From Novosphingobium chloroacetimidivorans (lineage in GTDB: Bacteria > Pseudomonadota > Alphaproteobacteria > Sphingomonadales > Sphingomonadaceae), in the NCBI RefSeq assembly GCF_014204535.1, contig NZ_JACHLR010000001.1, positions 62,001-126,000 of the forward strand: a DNA stretch of 64,000 nucleotides. Direction: 5' to 3'. Within the stretch, counting starts at the first letter, position 1; every line of letters begins with the position of its first letter. The position numbers and the translations under genes are program-made. This document shows positions 36,009 to 46,110 of this stretch, in pieces. A model generated the notes under the pieces. The model was given only the letters and a program-made list of their open reading frames with translations. It made no database searches and was not told the DNA's origin.

Positions 36009-37133
36009 ATGAGCCAAGGCACACGCGCGGCTCTGCCGGAAGCGCATCGCCAGCTGGCGAGCCTGCCGCATGCGGTTCTGCTGCTTGAACCGGGACAGAC
36101 GATCGCCTCGGCCAATCCGGCGGCCGAACAGTTCCTAGGCCAAAGCCTGCGCCGGCTCGCGGGGCGCCGGCTCGATACCATCCTCACCCTGGCCGACCCG
36201 CGACTGCTGGAGCGTATCGACGATGTCGAGACGCCGGTCTCGGCGCGCGAGATCGTCATCGCCATCAAGGATCGCGGCACCCGGCGCATAGACATCAATG
36301 CCGCCCCGGTGCTCGACTGGCCCGGCTGGCAGCTGCTGACGATCCACGACAACACGCCGACCGACGCCTTCGGTGCGGACTCGGGCGGGCCTGACAACGC
36401 GGCGCTACGCGGGCCCGAGATCATGGCGCACGAGATCAAGAACCCGCTTGCCGGCATCCGCGGCGCCGCACAGCTGCTCGCCCGGAACGTCGACGAGCGC
36501 GGGCGCGCGCTGACCGAGCTGATCACGTCCGAGGTCGATCGCATCGCGACGCTGATCGATCGCATGCAGCGCCTCAGCCGCAAGACCGCTCCGGAGGTGG
36601 AGCCGTGCAACTTGCACGAAGCCGCCCGCCGGGCGATCGACGTGCTGCTGGCGGGTAGCCTCGCCGACAAGGGCCCGCGCATCGAAGAGGAATTCGACCC
36701 CTCGTTGCCGGCCGTCCTGGGCAGCCCCGATGCGCTCGTCCAGGTCATGATCAACCTGCTTTCGAACGCCCGAGAGGCTTGCGCCGGCAACGAAGCCCGA
36801 GTGGTCATCCGGACGCGCTTCGCCAGCGGCTTGCAGCTTCACGCGACCGATTCCGGCAGATCGGTGCGCTTGCCGATTGAATTGCGGGTCAGCGACAACG
36901 GGCCCGGCGTGCCGCCCTCCATGCGCGAGCACATCTTCGAGCCATTCGTCACGACCAAGAAGTCGGGGCAGGGGCTTGGCTTGCCGCTGGTCCGCAAGCT
37001 GGTGCGCGACATGAACGGCCGCATCAGTCACGAACGCGATGAGAGCACGGGCTGGACTCACTTCCGCGTCCACCTGCCGCTCGCCCGTGAGATCAAGGTG
37101 CGCAGCACGCAGCGCAAGAAGGTCGGCGCATGA
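36009..37133 (+). CDS. ntrB: Nitrogen regulation sensor kinase NtrB (GlnL)
   Basis: The soluble kinase that phosphorylates NtrC under nitrogen limitation and is controlled by PII. The 374-residue product has an N-terminal PAS domain (about 15-115), the H box [20 protein letters not shown] with H141, the N box MINLLSNAREAC, G1 DNGPGVP and G2 GLGLPLVRKL. A 15-residue insertion (FASGLQLHATDSGRSVRLPI) precedes the G1 box, as in other NtrB of the class. The ATG at 36009 follows TCCGGAGC. The stop overlaps ntrC by four bases (ATGA). Confidence 0.95.
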   Translation: MSQGTRAALPEAHRQLASLPHAVLLLEPGQTIASANPAAEQFLGQSLRRLAGRRLDTILTLADPRLLERIDDVETPVSAREIVIAIKDRGTRRIDINAAPVLDWPGWQLLTIHDNTPTDAFGADSGGPDNAALRGPEIMAHEIKNPLAGIRGAAQLLARNVDERGRALTELITSEVDRIATLIDRMQRLSRKTAPEVEPCNLHEAARRAIDVLLAGSLADKGPRIEEEFDPSLPAVLGSPDALVQVMINLLSNAREACAGNEARVVIRTRFASGLQLHATDSGRSVRLPIELRVSDNGPGVPPSMREHIFEPFVTTKKSGQGLGLPLVRKLVRDMNGRISHERDESTGWTHFRVHLPLAREIKVRSTQRKKVGA

Positions 37134-38542
37134 GCGTCCTGCTGGTCGAGGACGATGCGTCGATCGCGCTGGTCATCACAGCGGCGCTCGAAGCGGAAGG
37201 CTTCGGCGTCACGCATTGCGAAACCATCGCCGAACGTGACCGGCTGCTGTCGGAGCGAAGCTTCGCTGCCCTGGTGACGGATGTCATGCTGCCGGACGGG
37301 GATGGCATCGACACCTTGGCCACGGTTCACAGCCGCTTCGCCAAGATGCCGATCGTCATCCTCTCGGCGCAGAACACGCTAGATACCGCGGTGCGTGCGA
37401 CCGACACCGGCGCTTTCGAGTATTTCCCCAAGCCGTTCGACATCGACGAGCTTGCCCGGACCGTGCGCCAGGCCGTCGGCGCGAATGCGTCCGCTGCGGA
37501 GGCGGAGGAGCCTGCGGGCGAGGGGCTGCCGCTGGTGGGCCGCAGCGCGGCGATGCAGTCCGTCTATCGGATGATCACGCGGGTGCTGCGCAACGACCTG
37601 ACCGTCCTCATCCTGGGCGAGTCGGGCACCGGCAAGGAGCTTGTGGCCGAGGCCATCCACCAGTTGGGTCATCGCCGCACGGGGCCGTTCGTCGCGGTCA
37701 ACACCGCGGCGATCCCGGCCGAGCTGATCGAAAGCGAGCTGTTCGGGCACGAGAAGGGCGCGTTCACGGGCGCCGTCGCGCGCAACATCGGCAAGTTCGA
37801 GCAAGCTGCGGGCGGCACTCTGTTCCTGGACGAGATCGGCGACATGCCGATGCAGGCGCAGACGCGGCTGCTGCGCGCGCTGCAATCTGGCACGATCCGG
37901 CGGGTCGGTGGTCGCGACGAGGTGCGGCTGGACACGCGCATCGTAGCCGCCACCAACAAGGACCTGGAGCCGCTGATCGCCGCAGGGCTGTTCCGCGAGG
38001 ACCTGTACTACCGGCTCAACGTCGTCCCCATCAACATGCCGCCCTTGCGCGAGCGGCGGGACGACATCGAGGCGCTCGCCCGGCACTTCCTGCAACTGGC
38101 GGCCGCCGAGGGCCTGCCGCGCCGGCAGCTGACGGCGCAAGCCGGTGCCTTGCTGAGCCGGCAATCGTGGCGTGGCAACGTGCGTGAGTTGAAGAACTTC
38201 ATCTTCCGACTCGCGCTGCTGGCGCGCGAGGAGATGATCGATGCCGATGCGCTCGCACCACTGTTGCCGATCGACCAGCCAGGCGATGCGGCGGCTGGAG
38301 AGCAGGGCGCCGATCTGGATGCGGCGGTGCGCCACTGGCTCGCAGCAGCGCAACCGGCCTCCGGCGCCATCTACGAGACCGCCCTGGCCGCGTTCGAGCG
38401 CCCCCTGTTTGCCACCATCCTGAGGGAAACCGGAGGGAATCAGCTGCGCGCTGCGCAGGCGTTGGGCATCAACCGGAACACCTTGCGCAAGCGGCTGGGC
38501 GATCTCGGCCTCGACCCGGAACACTTCGCTCGTAGGATCTGA
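37130..38542 (+). CDS. ntrC: Nitrogen regulation response regulator NtrC
   Basis: Activates sigma-54 promoters of nitrogen-assimilation genes. The 470-residue product has a receiver domain with D51 (LVTDVMLPDGDG), an AAA+ domain with Walker A GESGTGKE, the sigma-54-contact loop GAFTGA (about 210-215) and GGTLFLDEIGDMP, and a Fis-type helix-turn-helix at the C-terminus (NQLRAAQALGINRNTLRKRL). All motifs are complete. Coupled to ntrB. Confidence 0.97.
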   Translation: MSVLLVEDDASIALVITAALEAEGFGVTHCETIAERDRLLSERSFAALVTDVMLPDGDGIDTLATVHSRFAKMPIVILSAQNTLDTAVRATDTGAFEYFPKPFDIDELARTVRQAVGANASAAEAEEPAGEGLPLVGRSAAMQSVYRMITRVLRNDLTVLILGESGTGKELVAEAIHQLGHRRTGPFVAVNTAAIPAELIESELFGHEKGAFTGAVARNIGKFEQAAGGTLFLDEIGDMPMQAQTRLLRALQSGTIRRVGGRDEVRLDTRIVAATNKDLEPLIAAGLFREDLYYRLNVVPINMPPLRERRDDIEALARHFLQLAAAEGLPRRQLTAQAGALLSRQSWRGNVRELKNFIFRLALLAREEMIDADALAPLLPIDQPGDAAAGEQGADLDAAVRHWLAAAQPASGAIYETALAAFERPLFATILRETGGNQLRAAQALGINRNTLRKRLGDLGLDPEHFARRI

Positions 38543-38602
38543 TCAACCGTTCGTGGAAATTGCCTTGCGCAAATGCCACAGGGCTGTTGTGGTAATGCAA
38601 CG

Positions 38603-40855
38603 ATGAGCGACGCCCACCAACCCAGACGCACGTGGCCACGATGGTGGCGGCGGATGCAGCTTGCGGCGCGCAAGGCCAACTTCTTCGGGATCGTCACGGT
38701 GGTGTCGGTTGTGGCCTTCCTGATCATGACGTCCGTGACGTTCGTGGCGCTGTTCCGCAATGCCAACAACGGCGAGTTCCTGTCGTCCAACATGACCGCG
38801 ACTCTGCTGGTCGGCACGCTCGTACCGGCCCTGGCGATCCTGGTCCTGCTCGGCCGCTGGATGGCGCTGCGGCGCGCGGCGCAGACGATCGGCGGCAACG
38901 GGCGCATGCACGTGCGGCTGGTGTTCATCTTCTCGGTCATCGCCGCGGTGCCGACGCTGCTGGTCGTGATTTTCGCGTCGTATCTGTTCCAATCGGGCGT
39001 CGAGTTCTGGTTTTCCGACAATTCGCGCGGTCTGTTGGAGAACGCGAACAAGCTGGCGCGCGGCTACTACGAGCAAGCGCAACGCGACGTCAGCCAGGAG
39101 TCGCTGGCCATGGCGAGCGATTTGCGCGGCTATCTCAGCCAGGAATCGATCGGATCGGCGGAGTTTCCCGAGTTCCTGGCCTTCCAGGTCCGCAACCGTC
39201 GCCTCGACGAGTCCGCGATCCTGCAGAAAGGCCCGAACGGTCAACTGCTTACGCCCGCAATCGTCAATCCGACCGGAGACAACGAGACGGCGGTCGTAAA
39301 GCCCGGGATGATCCGCCGGATCGATGCCGGTGAACCGTTCGTGGTCGAGGCCAACGCCAACCGCATCGTCGCGCTGACCCCCATCGACCGCGCCTCGGGC
39401 GTCTACCTCTACACGTCGCGCAGTTCGGACTTGCTGGCCTTCAGTCAGGGGCAGCGTGCCGAGAACATCGTGCGCGGCTACGAAATGCTGACGAGCCGGG
39501 CGCGGCTTTACCAGCTGCGGTTCAACATCGCCCTGTTCATCGCCGCCTTGGCGCTCGTCGGGCTTTCGGTATGGCTCGCCCTTCGGTTCGCGGATCGGCA
39601 GGTCAAGCCCCTGTACGAGCTTGTCGACGCCGCGCGCCGGGTCGGCAGCGGCAACTTCGCGCTTCGGGTGGAGGGACGGACCGGCGCGGACGAGATGGGC
39701 CTGCTCAATCGCGCCTTCAATCGCATGACCGCGCAGATCGAGAAGCAGACGCAGGCCCTGCTCGGCGCCAACATGCAGCTGCAGGAGCGCCGCGCCTTCA
39801 TCGAGGCCGTGCTGGAATCTGTCACGTCCGGCATCATCTCCGTCGATGCCCAGGGGGCCGTGCTGCTGATGAACAGCACCGCGCAAAAGCTCCTGCTCGA
39901 CCGTGCGGTCCCAGGCCCGCTTGGCGTGCCCCTGTCCGAGATCGCTCCGCAGATGGCCGCGCTCGTCTCAAGCGGCAAGCCGGGGGGTGTGGTGCAGTAC
40001 AACAAGGGCAGCGAGCTCCTGACCCTTGCGGTGAAGATCGCGCGCGATGCGACCGGCTACGTGATCACGTTCGAGGACATCACGCGCCAGCTGCTCGACC
40101 AGCGTCAGGCCGCTTGGTCGGACGTTGCCCGGCGGATTGCCCACGAGATCAAGAACCCGCTGACCCCGATCCAGCTCGCCACCGAGCGCCTCAGCCGCCG
40201 CTATCGCAAGCAGATCAGCGAGGATCCCGAGCTGTTCGAGGACCTGACACGCACGATCATCCGGCAGGTGGGCGATCTGCGCAAGATGGTGGACGAATTC
40301 TCGTCCTTCGCACGCCTTCCCAAGCCGATCTTCCGCCCGGAGGATCCTGCCGCGCTCACCCGCCAGGCACTGTTCCTGCAGGAGGTCGCGCGCACCGACA
40401 TCGCCTTCGACTACGAGTCTGTGGGCGATGTGCCGATGATCGATTGCGACCGTCACCAGTTCGGCCAGGCGATGACCAACGTCCTCAAGAACGCGGTCGA
40501 AGCGATCGATGCCAAGGCGAAGGACGTCGCCGCCAGTCACGAGGCGGCCAGCTATGAAGGGCGCATCGATGTGCGCCTGGAGGTGCTCAATGGCGCCATC
40601 CTGGTGCGAATAACCGATAACGGCATCGGCCTGCCGCAAGACCGCGACCGGATCATCGAACCTTATGTCACCACGCGCGAAAAGGGCACGGGCCTTGGCT
40701 TGGCGATCGTCAACAAGATCGTCGAGGAGCATGGTGGCGAGATGACGTTCACGCCCGCGCAAGGCGGAGGAACCACAGTAACGATGCGGTTCGCCGTCGA
40801 TCCGCTCGCGCCGGGCTCAATCGAGCAGGGCCGCAATCCCGAAGCGGCCGAATGA
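38603..40855 (+). CDS. ntrY: Membrane sensor kinase NtrY
   Basis: A 750-residue kinase, partner of NtrX. The N-terminal membrane part has transmembrane segments at about 26-48 and 70-89, another near 107-128 and one after a periplasmic domain (about 310-330, [21 protein letters not shown]). A HAMP linker, a PAS domain and the kinase core follow; H514 in [20 protein letters not shown] is the phosphorylation site, and G boxes ITDNGIGLP and GTGLGLAIV are intact. ATG at 38603 was preferred to 38573 because the N-terminus MSDAHQ fits better, though no ribosome-binding site distinguishes them. Confidence 0.95.
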   Translation: MSDAHQPRRTWPRWWRRMQLAARKANFFGIVTVVSVVAFLIMTSVTFVALFRNANNGEFLSSNMTATLLVGTLVPALAILVLLGRWMALRRAAQTIGGNGRMHVRLVFIFSVIAAVPTLLVVIFASYLFQSGVEFWFSDNSRGLLENANKLARGYYEQAQRDVSQESLAMASDLRGYLSQESIGSAEFPEFLAFQVRNRRLDESAILQKGPNGQLLTPAIVNPTGDNETAVVKPGMIRRIDAGEPFVVEANANRIVALTPIDRASGVYLYTSRSSDLLAFSQGQRAENIVRGYEMLTSRARLYQLRFNIALFIAALALVGLSVWLALRFADRQVKPLYELVDAARRVGSGNFALRVEGRTGADEMGLLNRAFNRMTAQIEKQTQALLGANMQLQERRAFIEAVLESVTSGIISVDAQGAVLLMNSTAQKLLLDRAVPGPLGVPLSEIAPQMAALVSSGKPGGVVQYNKGSELLTLAVKIARDATGYVITFEDITRQLLDQRQAAWSDVARRIAHEIKNPLTPIQLATERLSRRYRKQISEDPELFEDLTRTIIRQVGDLRKMVDEFSSFARLPKPIFRPEDPAALTRQALFLQEVARTDIAFDYESVGDVPMIDCDRHQFGQAMTNVLKNAVEAIDAKAKDVAASHEAASYEGRIDVRLEVLNGAILVRITDNGIGLPQDRDRIIEPYVTTREKGTGLGLAIVNKIVEEHGGEMTFTPAQGGGTTVTMRFAVDPLAPGSIEQGRNPEAAE

Positions 40856-40868
40856 ACAGCAGGATGAT

Positions 40869-42272
40869 GTGAACGCGATGCCTATCGAGATCCTGATTGT
40901 AGACGACGAACGCGACATCCGCGAGCTGGTGGCAGGCGTCCTCAGCGACGAGGGTTTCGAATGCCGCACCGCGGGTGACAGCGAGAGCGCGCTGTCTGCG
41001 CTCGACACGCGCCGCCCGTCGCTGGTGCTGCTCGACGTCTGGCTTCACGGCAGCGCCATGGACGGGCTGGAGGTGCTCGACGCCATCAAGGCACGCGAGC
41101 CGGAATTGCCGGTGATCATCTTTTCCGGCCACGGCAACATCGACACTGCCGTTGCGGCGATCAGCCGCGGCGCGGTCGACTTCATCGAAAAGCCGTTCGA
41201 GGCCGAGAAGCTCATCCACCTGGTCACGCGCGCAACCGAAACCGAGCGCCTGCGCCGCGAGAATGCGCAACTGCGCCATGACTTTTCCAACGCGGAAGAG
41301 TTCACCGGCAACAGCAGCGCGATCAACCAGGTTCGTGCGACCCTCAAGCGCGTGGCGAACACCGGCAGTCGCTTGCTGATCACCGGTCCCGCCGGCGTCG
41401 GCAAGGAAGTCGCGGCGCGTCTGCTCCACTCGTGGAGCCCACGCGCCGGCAGCGCCTTCGTCTGCGTGAACTCCGCCCGCATCACGCCTGAGCGGTTCGA
41501 GCAGGAATTGTTCGGCGAGGAGCTGGACGGCAGCCTGCTGCGGCCGGGCCTGCTGGAAATGGCGGACGGCGGCACGCTCTACTTCGACGAGATCGCCGAC
41601 ATGCCGCTCTCGACCCAGGCCCGCATCCTGCGCGTCCTGACCGACCAGGCCTTCGTCCGCGTCGGCGGCACCCGGCAGATCCGCGTTGACGTCCGCGTGG
41701 TCTCGTCCAGTTCGCGCGACCTGGAGAAAGAAATCGCCGAGCGTCGCTTCCGCGAGGATTTGTTCTATCGCCTGAACGTGGTCCCCGTGATCGTACCGGC
41801 CCTGCGCGACCGCCGCGAGGACATACCGCCGCTGGTCGACCACTTCTTCACCCGCTTCGCGAGCGACCAGGGCGTGGAAGCCCCCGAAGTCGGCGTCGAT
41901 GCCATGGCGGCGCTGCAGGCCTACGAGTGGCCGGGGAACGTCCGCCAGCTGCGCAACGTGGTCGAACGCACTGTCATCATGACCCCGCGTGACCGGCTCG
42001 GGCGGATCGAGGCCGACATGCTCCCGCCCGAGATCTTCAACAGCCGTGGGGAAGGGGACTCGCGCGTGTCGGTGATGATGAGCGCTCCTTTGCGCGAGGC
42101 GCGCGAGAGCTTCGAGCGCGAATACCTGCGCGTTCAGATCCGCCGCTTCTCCGGCAATATCTCGCGCACGGCGTCCTTCATCGGCATGGAAAGATCGGCG
42201 CTGCACCGCAAGCTGAAGCTCCTCGGCATGTCGGAGCGGCGCGACGGCGAGCTGGATGGCGAGGAGGGCTGA
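40869..42272 (+). CDS. ntrX: Response regulator NtrX (without GAFTGA loop)
   Basis: A 467-residue NtrC-family regulator. The receiver has D56 ([10 protein letters not shown]), followed by an AAA+ domain with Walker A GPAGVGKE and [17 protein letters not shown], and a Fis-type helix-turn-helix. Between QELFGEE and GLLEMADGG the GAFTGA loop is missing (the segment reads LDGSLLRP), as in other NtrX, so it probably does not activate sigma-54 RNA polymerase and may act as an ordinary repressor/activator. The start is GTG at 40869 with AGCAGGA upstream; ATG at 40878 is an alternative. Role: envelope, respiration and cell-cycle control in relatives. Confidence 0.93.
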   Translation: MNAMPIEILIVDDERDIRELVAGVLSDEGFECRTAGDSESALSALDTRRPSLVLLDVWLHGSAMDGLEVLDAIKAREPELPVIIFSGHGNIDTAVAAISRGAVDFIEKPFEAEKLIHLVTRATETERLRRENAQLRHDFSNAEEFTGNSSAINQVRATLKRVANTGSRLLITGPAGVGKEVAARLLHSWSPRAGSAFVCVNSARITPERFEQELFGEELDGSLLRPGLLEMADGGTLYFDEIADMPLSTQARILRVLTDQAFVRVGGTRQIRVDVRVVSSSSRDLEKEIAERRFREDLFYRLNVVPVIVPALRDRREDIPPLVDHFFTRFASDQGVEAPEVGVDAMAALQAYEWPGNVRQLRNVVERTVIMTPRDRLGRIEADMLPPEIFNSRGEGDSRVSVMMSAPLREARESFEREYLRVQIRRFSGNISRTASFIGMERSALHRKLKLLGMSERRDGELDGEEG

Positions 42273-42400
42273 GCGGCAGGCGCTCCATTTTTGGCGTTTA
42301 CTGCGGTGCAGCAAAACACTAAACTGAGTCTCGAATATCGGCCCTCCAAGGGGCCAGATTGCGGCTCGCTTCGGCGGTCGCCAACAACAGGAGACTCAAC

Positions 42401-42955
42401 ATGAGCGGTCGTACTCTCTCGGCTCGTCCCAAGCCTGCCGTCGAGGTGGCACCGGAACCCGCACCCGCGCCGGCGGGCGCCAAGGGCCAGAACCTGCAGG
42501 ATCAGTTCCTCAATCTGCTGCGCAAGAACAAGACGCCGGTGACGATGTTCCTCGTCAAGGGTGTAAAGCTGCAGGGTATCGTCACCTGGTTCGACAACTT
42601 TTCGATCCTGCTGCGCCGCGATGGCCAGTCGCAGCTCGTCTACAAGCACGCGATCTCGACCATAATGCCCAGCATGCCGGTCGACGCGCGCCAGTTCGGC
42701 GGCTCGGCGGACGGCAGCAAGAAGGTGCGCCTGCTTCAGGACGTGTTCCTGTCGAGCGTGCGCAGCGCGGGCGTGCAGGTAACGATGTTCCTGGTGAACG
42801 GCGTAATGCTCCAGGGCCGCATCGCTGCGTATGATCTTTTCTGCATGCTCCTGGAACGCGAAGGCTATGTGCAGCTTGCTTACAAGCACGCGGTTTCCAC
42901 GATCCAACCGGTGACGCCGGTCGATCTCCAGTCACACGAAGAGGACGAGGACTGA
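42401..42955 (+). CDS. hfq: RNA chaperone Hfq with two tandem Sm domains
   Basis: Hfq is a ring-forming RNA chaperone for small RNAs. At 184 residues it is twice the normal size and contains two complete Hfq domains: 30-92 ([29 protein letters not shown]) and 111-173 ([29 protein letters not shown]), spaced 80 residues apart. Gln8, Phe42 and Lys56-His57 (E. coli numbering) are kept in both (Q33, F67, K82-H83; Q113, F147, K162-H163); Lys31 is kept only in the first (Met136 in the second) and the rim Arg patch is weak. The tail is acidic (HEEDED). ATG at 42401 follows AGGAGA. Confidence 0.95.
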   Translation: MSGRTLSARPKPAVEVAPEPAPAPAGAKGQNLQDQFLNLLRKNKTPVTMFLVKGVKLQGIVTWFDNFSILLRRDGQSQLVYKHAISTIMPSMPVDARQFGGSADGSKKVRLLQDVFLSSVRSAGVQVTMFLVNGVMLQGRIAAYDLFCMLLEREGYVQLAYKHAVSTIQPVTPVDLQSHEEDED

Positions 42956-42957
42956 TC

Positions 42958-42980
42958 GCGAGGGGCACAAGGCCCCTCGC
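42958..42980 (+). promoter_or_regulatory. Hairpin between hfq and hflX
   Basis: A perfect 9-bp stem GCGAGGGGC/GCCCCTCGC with loop ACAAG starts two bases after the hfq stop. There is no T-run, so it is probably a 3'-stabilising or processing structure rather than a terminator. Confidence 0.55.
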
Positions 42981-42999
42981 ATCCCACTCGCAAGAACAT

Positions 43000-44322
43000 T
43001 TGAACGAAGAAGAACTCAAGGGAGAGGTGACGCGCGGCGCGCGGGCCTTGGTCGTCTACCCGCAGATGCGGGCCAACCGCGACCAGGACGCCGACGCGCG
43101 TCTGGAAGAGGGCAAGGGCCTCGCACTCGCCATCGGGCTGGAGATCGCCGATGCGTTCACCATCCCGATCCGCGAACCGCGCGCCGCGACGCTGTTTGGT
43201 GAAGGGCAGATCCAGAACATCGGCACCGCATGCGAGCAATCGGAAGCGGAGCTGGTGATCGTCGATGGCTCGCTGACGGCCATCCAGCAGCGCAACCTGG
43301 AAGAGAAGCTCAAGCGCAAGGTCATCGATCGGACCGGGCTGATCCTCGAGATATTCGGCGAACGTGCGGCAACTGCCGAGGGTCGGCTACAGGTAGAGCT
43401 CGCACACCTCGACTATCAGGCGGGCCGACTGGTCCGCAGCTGGACTCACCTCGAACGCCAGCGTGGCGGCTTCGGCTTCCTCGGAGGTCCCGGCGAAACC
43501 CAGATCGAGGCGGACCGCCGGCTGATCCGCGATCGCATGGCCCGCATTCGGCGCGAGTTGGAGCAAGTGCGCCGCACGCGCGGTCTGCATCGCGATCGGC
43601 GGGAGAAGGCGCCCTGGCCGGTGGTGGCACTGGTCGGCTATACCAACGCGGGCAAGTCGACGCTGTTCAACCGGCTCACCGGTGCAGGCGTCATTGCCGA
43701 GGACTTGCTGTTCGCCACTCTCGATCCGACCATGCGGGCGATCCGCCTGCCGGCCGTTGAAAAGGCGATCCTGTCCGACACCGTGGGCTTCATTTCCGAT
43801 CTGCCGACCCAGCTTATCGCCGCGTTCCGTGCGACGCTGGAGGAAGTTACGGCGGCCGACGTCATTCTCCACGTGCGCGATATCGCCAATGCCGAAACCG
43901 AAGCGCAGAAGCGCCAGGTCCTCGATGTCCTGAGCGACCTTGGCGTGGTCGCGGAGGAGGGGGAGGATGCGCCCATCCCGATCCTGGAGGTCTGGAACAA
44001 GTGGGACCTGCTTTCGCCCGACAACGCACAGGAGCTGCGGCAGTTTGTCGACGAGCGCGGTGACGAGGACGTCATCCCGATCTCGGCGCTGACGGGCGAC
44101 GGGTGCGAGGAGCTGTTGGCGATCGTCGGGCACCGACTGACAGCCGATGCAAAGCTCTACACCTTCGTCGTGCCCGCCGAGGACGGCGAACGGCTGGCCT
44201 TCCTCCATGCACGTGGCGAAGTCGTCTCCGAGGCCGTGGATGATGGCGGCGAGGAGGGGCCGCGGCTGCGAGTGCAAGTGCGGCTCAGCGAGCGAGAGCT
44301 AGGGCGTTTCACCGCGCTCTGA
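43000..44322 (+). CDS. hflX: GTPase HflX
   Basis: A ribosome-associated GTPase that rescues or splits stalled ribosomes, especially under heat stress. The 440-residue product has the HflX N-terminal domain (VYPQMRAN, ATLFGEGQIQNIG, LTAIQQRNLEEKL), the linker motif GGFGFLGGPGETQIEADRR, and the G domain with G1 GYTNAGKST, G3 DTVGF, G4 NKWD (about residues 330-333). The start is TTG at 43000, weakly supported, because no ATG or GTG precedes the conserved region well. Its last 24 bases overlap mazG tail to tail. It belongs to the hfq-hflX pair. Confidence 0.95.
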   Translation: MNEEELKGEVTRGARALVVYPQMRANRDQDADARLEEGKGLALAIGLEIADAFTIPIREPRAATLFGEGQIQNIGTACEQSEAELVIVDGSLTAIQQRNLEEKLKRKVIDRTGLILEIFGERAATAEGRLQVELAHLDYQAGRLVRSWTHLERQRGGFGFLGGPGETQIEADRRLIRDRMARIRRELEQVRRTRGLHRDRREKAPWPVVALVGYTNAGKSTLFNRLTGAGVIAEDLLFATLDPTMRAIRLPAVEKAILSDTVGFISDLPTQLIAAFRATLEEVTAADVILHVRDIANAETEAQKRQVLDVLSDLGVVAEEGEDAPIPILEVWNKWDLLSPDNAQELRQFVDERGDEDVIPISALTGDGCEELLAIVGHRLTADAKLYTFVVPAEDGERLAFLHARGEVVSEAVDDGGEEGPRLRVQVRLSERELGRFTAL

Positions 44323-45081
44323 GGCCTTGACGGCCTGCCAGTAACGCTCCTGCTCGTCGAGGGTGAGCGCTGCGAAATCGTGGCCGTCACCTTGCGAGAG
44401 GGTCTCCATGGAACGGAACCTGCGCTCGAACTTGGCATTCGCGGCGCGCAAGGCGTCCTCGGGCGGGATGCCTTGCGCACGCAGATAATTCACGACCGAG
44501 AACAACAAGTCGCCGGCTTCGATGACCCGCTCGTGCTCTGTCTCTGCGTCGGCGAGTTCGTCCAGTTCTTCCAGGATCTTGGCTTTCGGACCTTCCTCGT
44601 TGGGCCAGTCGAAGCCAGTCCGTGCGGCGCGCTTCTGCAGCTTCTCCGCGCGCATCAACGACGGCAGGGCAAGCGCCACACCATCGAGTGCACTGGTCGC
44701 GCCTTTGGCACTGCGCTCGGCTTGCTTGAGCGCCTCCCAACGCTGAGACTGCGACGTGGCTGAGGCGTCGGTTCCGAAGATGTGCGGGTGGCGTGTCTCG
44801 AGCTTGTCGCTGATCGAGGACGCGACATCGGCAAAGTCGAAGTGACCGGCTTCCTCGGCGATCCTTGCATGAAACACCACCTGGAGGAGCAAATCGCCGA
44901 GCTCCTCGCGCAAGTCGCCAAGGTCCGATCGCGCGATCGCGTCGGCGACCTCGTAGGCCTCTTCGATCGTGTACGGCGCGATGGTCTCGTACGTCTGCTC
45001 ACGATCCCATTCGCAACCATGATCGCGATCGCGCAGCCGCGCCATGATCGAGAGGAGACGGTCGATCGATCTCATCGTCAC
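44299..45081 (-). CDS. mazG: Nucleoside triphosphate pyrophosphohydrolase MazG
   Basis: Hydrolyses (d)NTPs to monophosphates and pyrophosphate, reducing abnormal nucleotides and affecting (p)ppGpp. The 260-residue product has two MazG domains: EWDREQTYETIAPYTIEEAYE with EELGDLLLQVVFHARIA, and KILEELDELADAETEHERV with EAGDLLFSVVNYLR. The start may be GTG at 45081 or ATG at 45075; an AGGTGA-like site fits either poorly. AT-rich DNA at 45095-45135 upstream (AATATGTATTATG) probably contains its promoter. Its end overlaps hflX by 24 bases. Confidence 0.94.
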   Translation of the reverse strand: MTMRSIDRLLSIMARLRDRDHGCEWDREQTYETIAPYTIEEAYEVADAIARSDLGDLREELGDLLLQVVFHARIAEEAGHFDFADVASSISDKLETRHPHIFGTDASATSQSQRWEALKQAERSAKGATSALDGVALALPSLMRAEKLQKRAARTGFDWPNEEGPKAKILEELDELADAETEHERVIEAGDLLFSVVNYLRAQGIPPEDALRAANAKFERRFRSMETLSQGDGHDFAALTLDEQERYWQAVKASERGETP

Positions 45082-45151
45082 CTAATTGCACCCGGATTGA
45101 TAATATGTATTATGTTAAATTTGATGCTTTGGTCTTGCTGGTTGTGGTCGA

Positions 45152-45334
45152 TCATCGACCGACCTCCAAGCCAAGCCACTGAATGACGAGCACCAGCACA
45201 ACGATGATCGCCAGCCATGCCAGCGCCATCTTCCAGATCTGTGCTCGCGGCATCGCGCGTGCCGACAATCCGCGCCATGCGAGAACCAACGCCATGCCGA
45301 TCGCGACCAGACTGGCGATCGTCCCGCCGCTCAT
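45152..45334 (-). CDS. Small membrane protein (60 residues), unknown function
   Basis: A 60-residue protein with two predicted transmembrane segments (about 5-20, TIASLVAIGMALVLAW, and 36-55, MALAWLAIIVVLVLVIQWLG) separated by the basic loop RGLSARAMPRAQ. The ATG overlaps the stop of the MBL hydrolase gene (ATGA), and the codon use matches its neighbours, so it is a real member of the operon and not a chance frame. No family recognised. Confidence 0.75.
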   Translation of the reverse strand: MSGGTIASLVAIGMALVLAWRGLSARAMPRAQIWKMALAWLAIIVVLVLVIQWLGLEVGR

Positions 45335-46110
45335 GCAACGACTTCCAGGCCATCATAGCCCACCTGTACATGCTGCGGCATCTCGGCACTGAGCGTCACG
45401 TAGTCCATGCTCTTGTCCAGATGGGTCAGCACCGCGCGCGCGACCTTCGCGGCATCGACCAGTTCCATGGCCATGCCGAGATGCGCATGCGTCGGGTGCG
45501 GCTCACGGCGCAGGCAATCGACCACGAGCACGTCACAGCCATACAATAGATCGATCATTTCGCCCGTTATTTCGCTGAAATCAGTTGCATAGCCGATCGA
45601 CTTGCCATCGCAGTCGAAACGATAGGCTGTCGATTGCGCCGGACCATGCGGCATCTGGCATGTCGTTACACGAAAGCCCTCGCAGATGCGCAACGACTGC
45701 AGGTCATCGAGCGACACGATAGTCGGATAGCCGAACTGGCCGGCGAAGACATACCCGAACCGCTGGCGCAGCCGCCGCACGGTTTCGGATGCCGCGTAGC
45801 CTGGGATCGGGCCGCCACGTCCGTAGCGGAGCGGCCGCAGGTCATCGATGCCATGGCAGTGATCGGCATGGTCGTGCGTCCAGAATATGGCATCCAGGCG
45901 CGTGATGTTTTGCGCGATCAACTGGCTGCGCAAGTCCGGCGAGGTGTCGACGAGCAATCGTTTGCCCGCCTCGCTCTCCACTACGATCGAGACTCGCGAG
46001 CGCCTGTTGCGCGGCTCGGCGGGATCGCACAGGCCCCAATCGATCCCTTCGTCCCCGCCCAGGCGCGGAACGCCGGTCGAAGTGCCGCTGCCGAGAAGCG
46101 TGACCTTCAC
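45331..46110 (-). CDS. MBL-fold metallohydrolase (PhnP-like)
   Basis: A 259-residue metallo-beta-lactamase-fold hydrolase. The metal site is HDHADH (H79, H81, D83, H84) in FWTHDHADHCHGID, with MPHGP and THLDKSMDY later. The start TLLGSGTSTGVPRLGGD matches PhnP-like phosphodiesterases, which act on cyclic phosphates; in many bacteria the tatD-linked copy has no proven substrate. It overlaps the tatD gene by four bases and the 60-residue gene by four. Confidence 0.9.
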   Translation of the reverse strand: MKVTLLGSGTSTGVPRLGGDEGIDWGLCDPAEPRNRRSRVSIVVESEAGKRLLVDTSPDLRSQLIAQNITRLDAIFWTHDHADHCHGIDDLRPLRYGRGGPIPGYAASETVRRLRQRFGYVFAGQFGYPTIVSLDDLQSLRICEGFRVTTCQMPHGPAQSTAYRFDCDGKSIGYATDFSEITGEMIDLLYGCDVLVVDCLRREPHPTHAHLGMAMELVDAAKVARAVLTHLDKSMDYVTLSAEMPQHVQVGYDGLEVVA

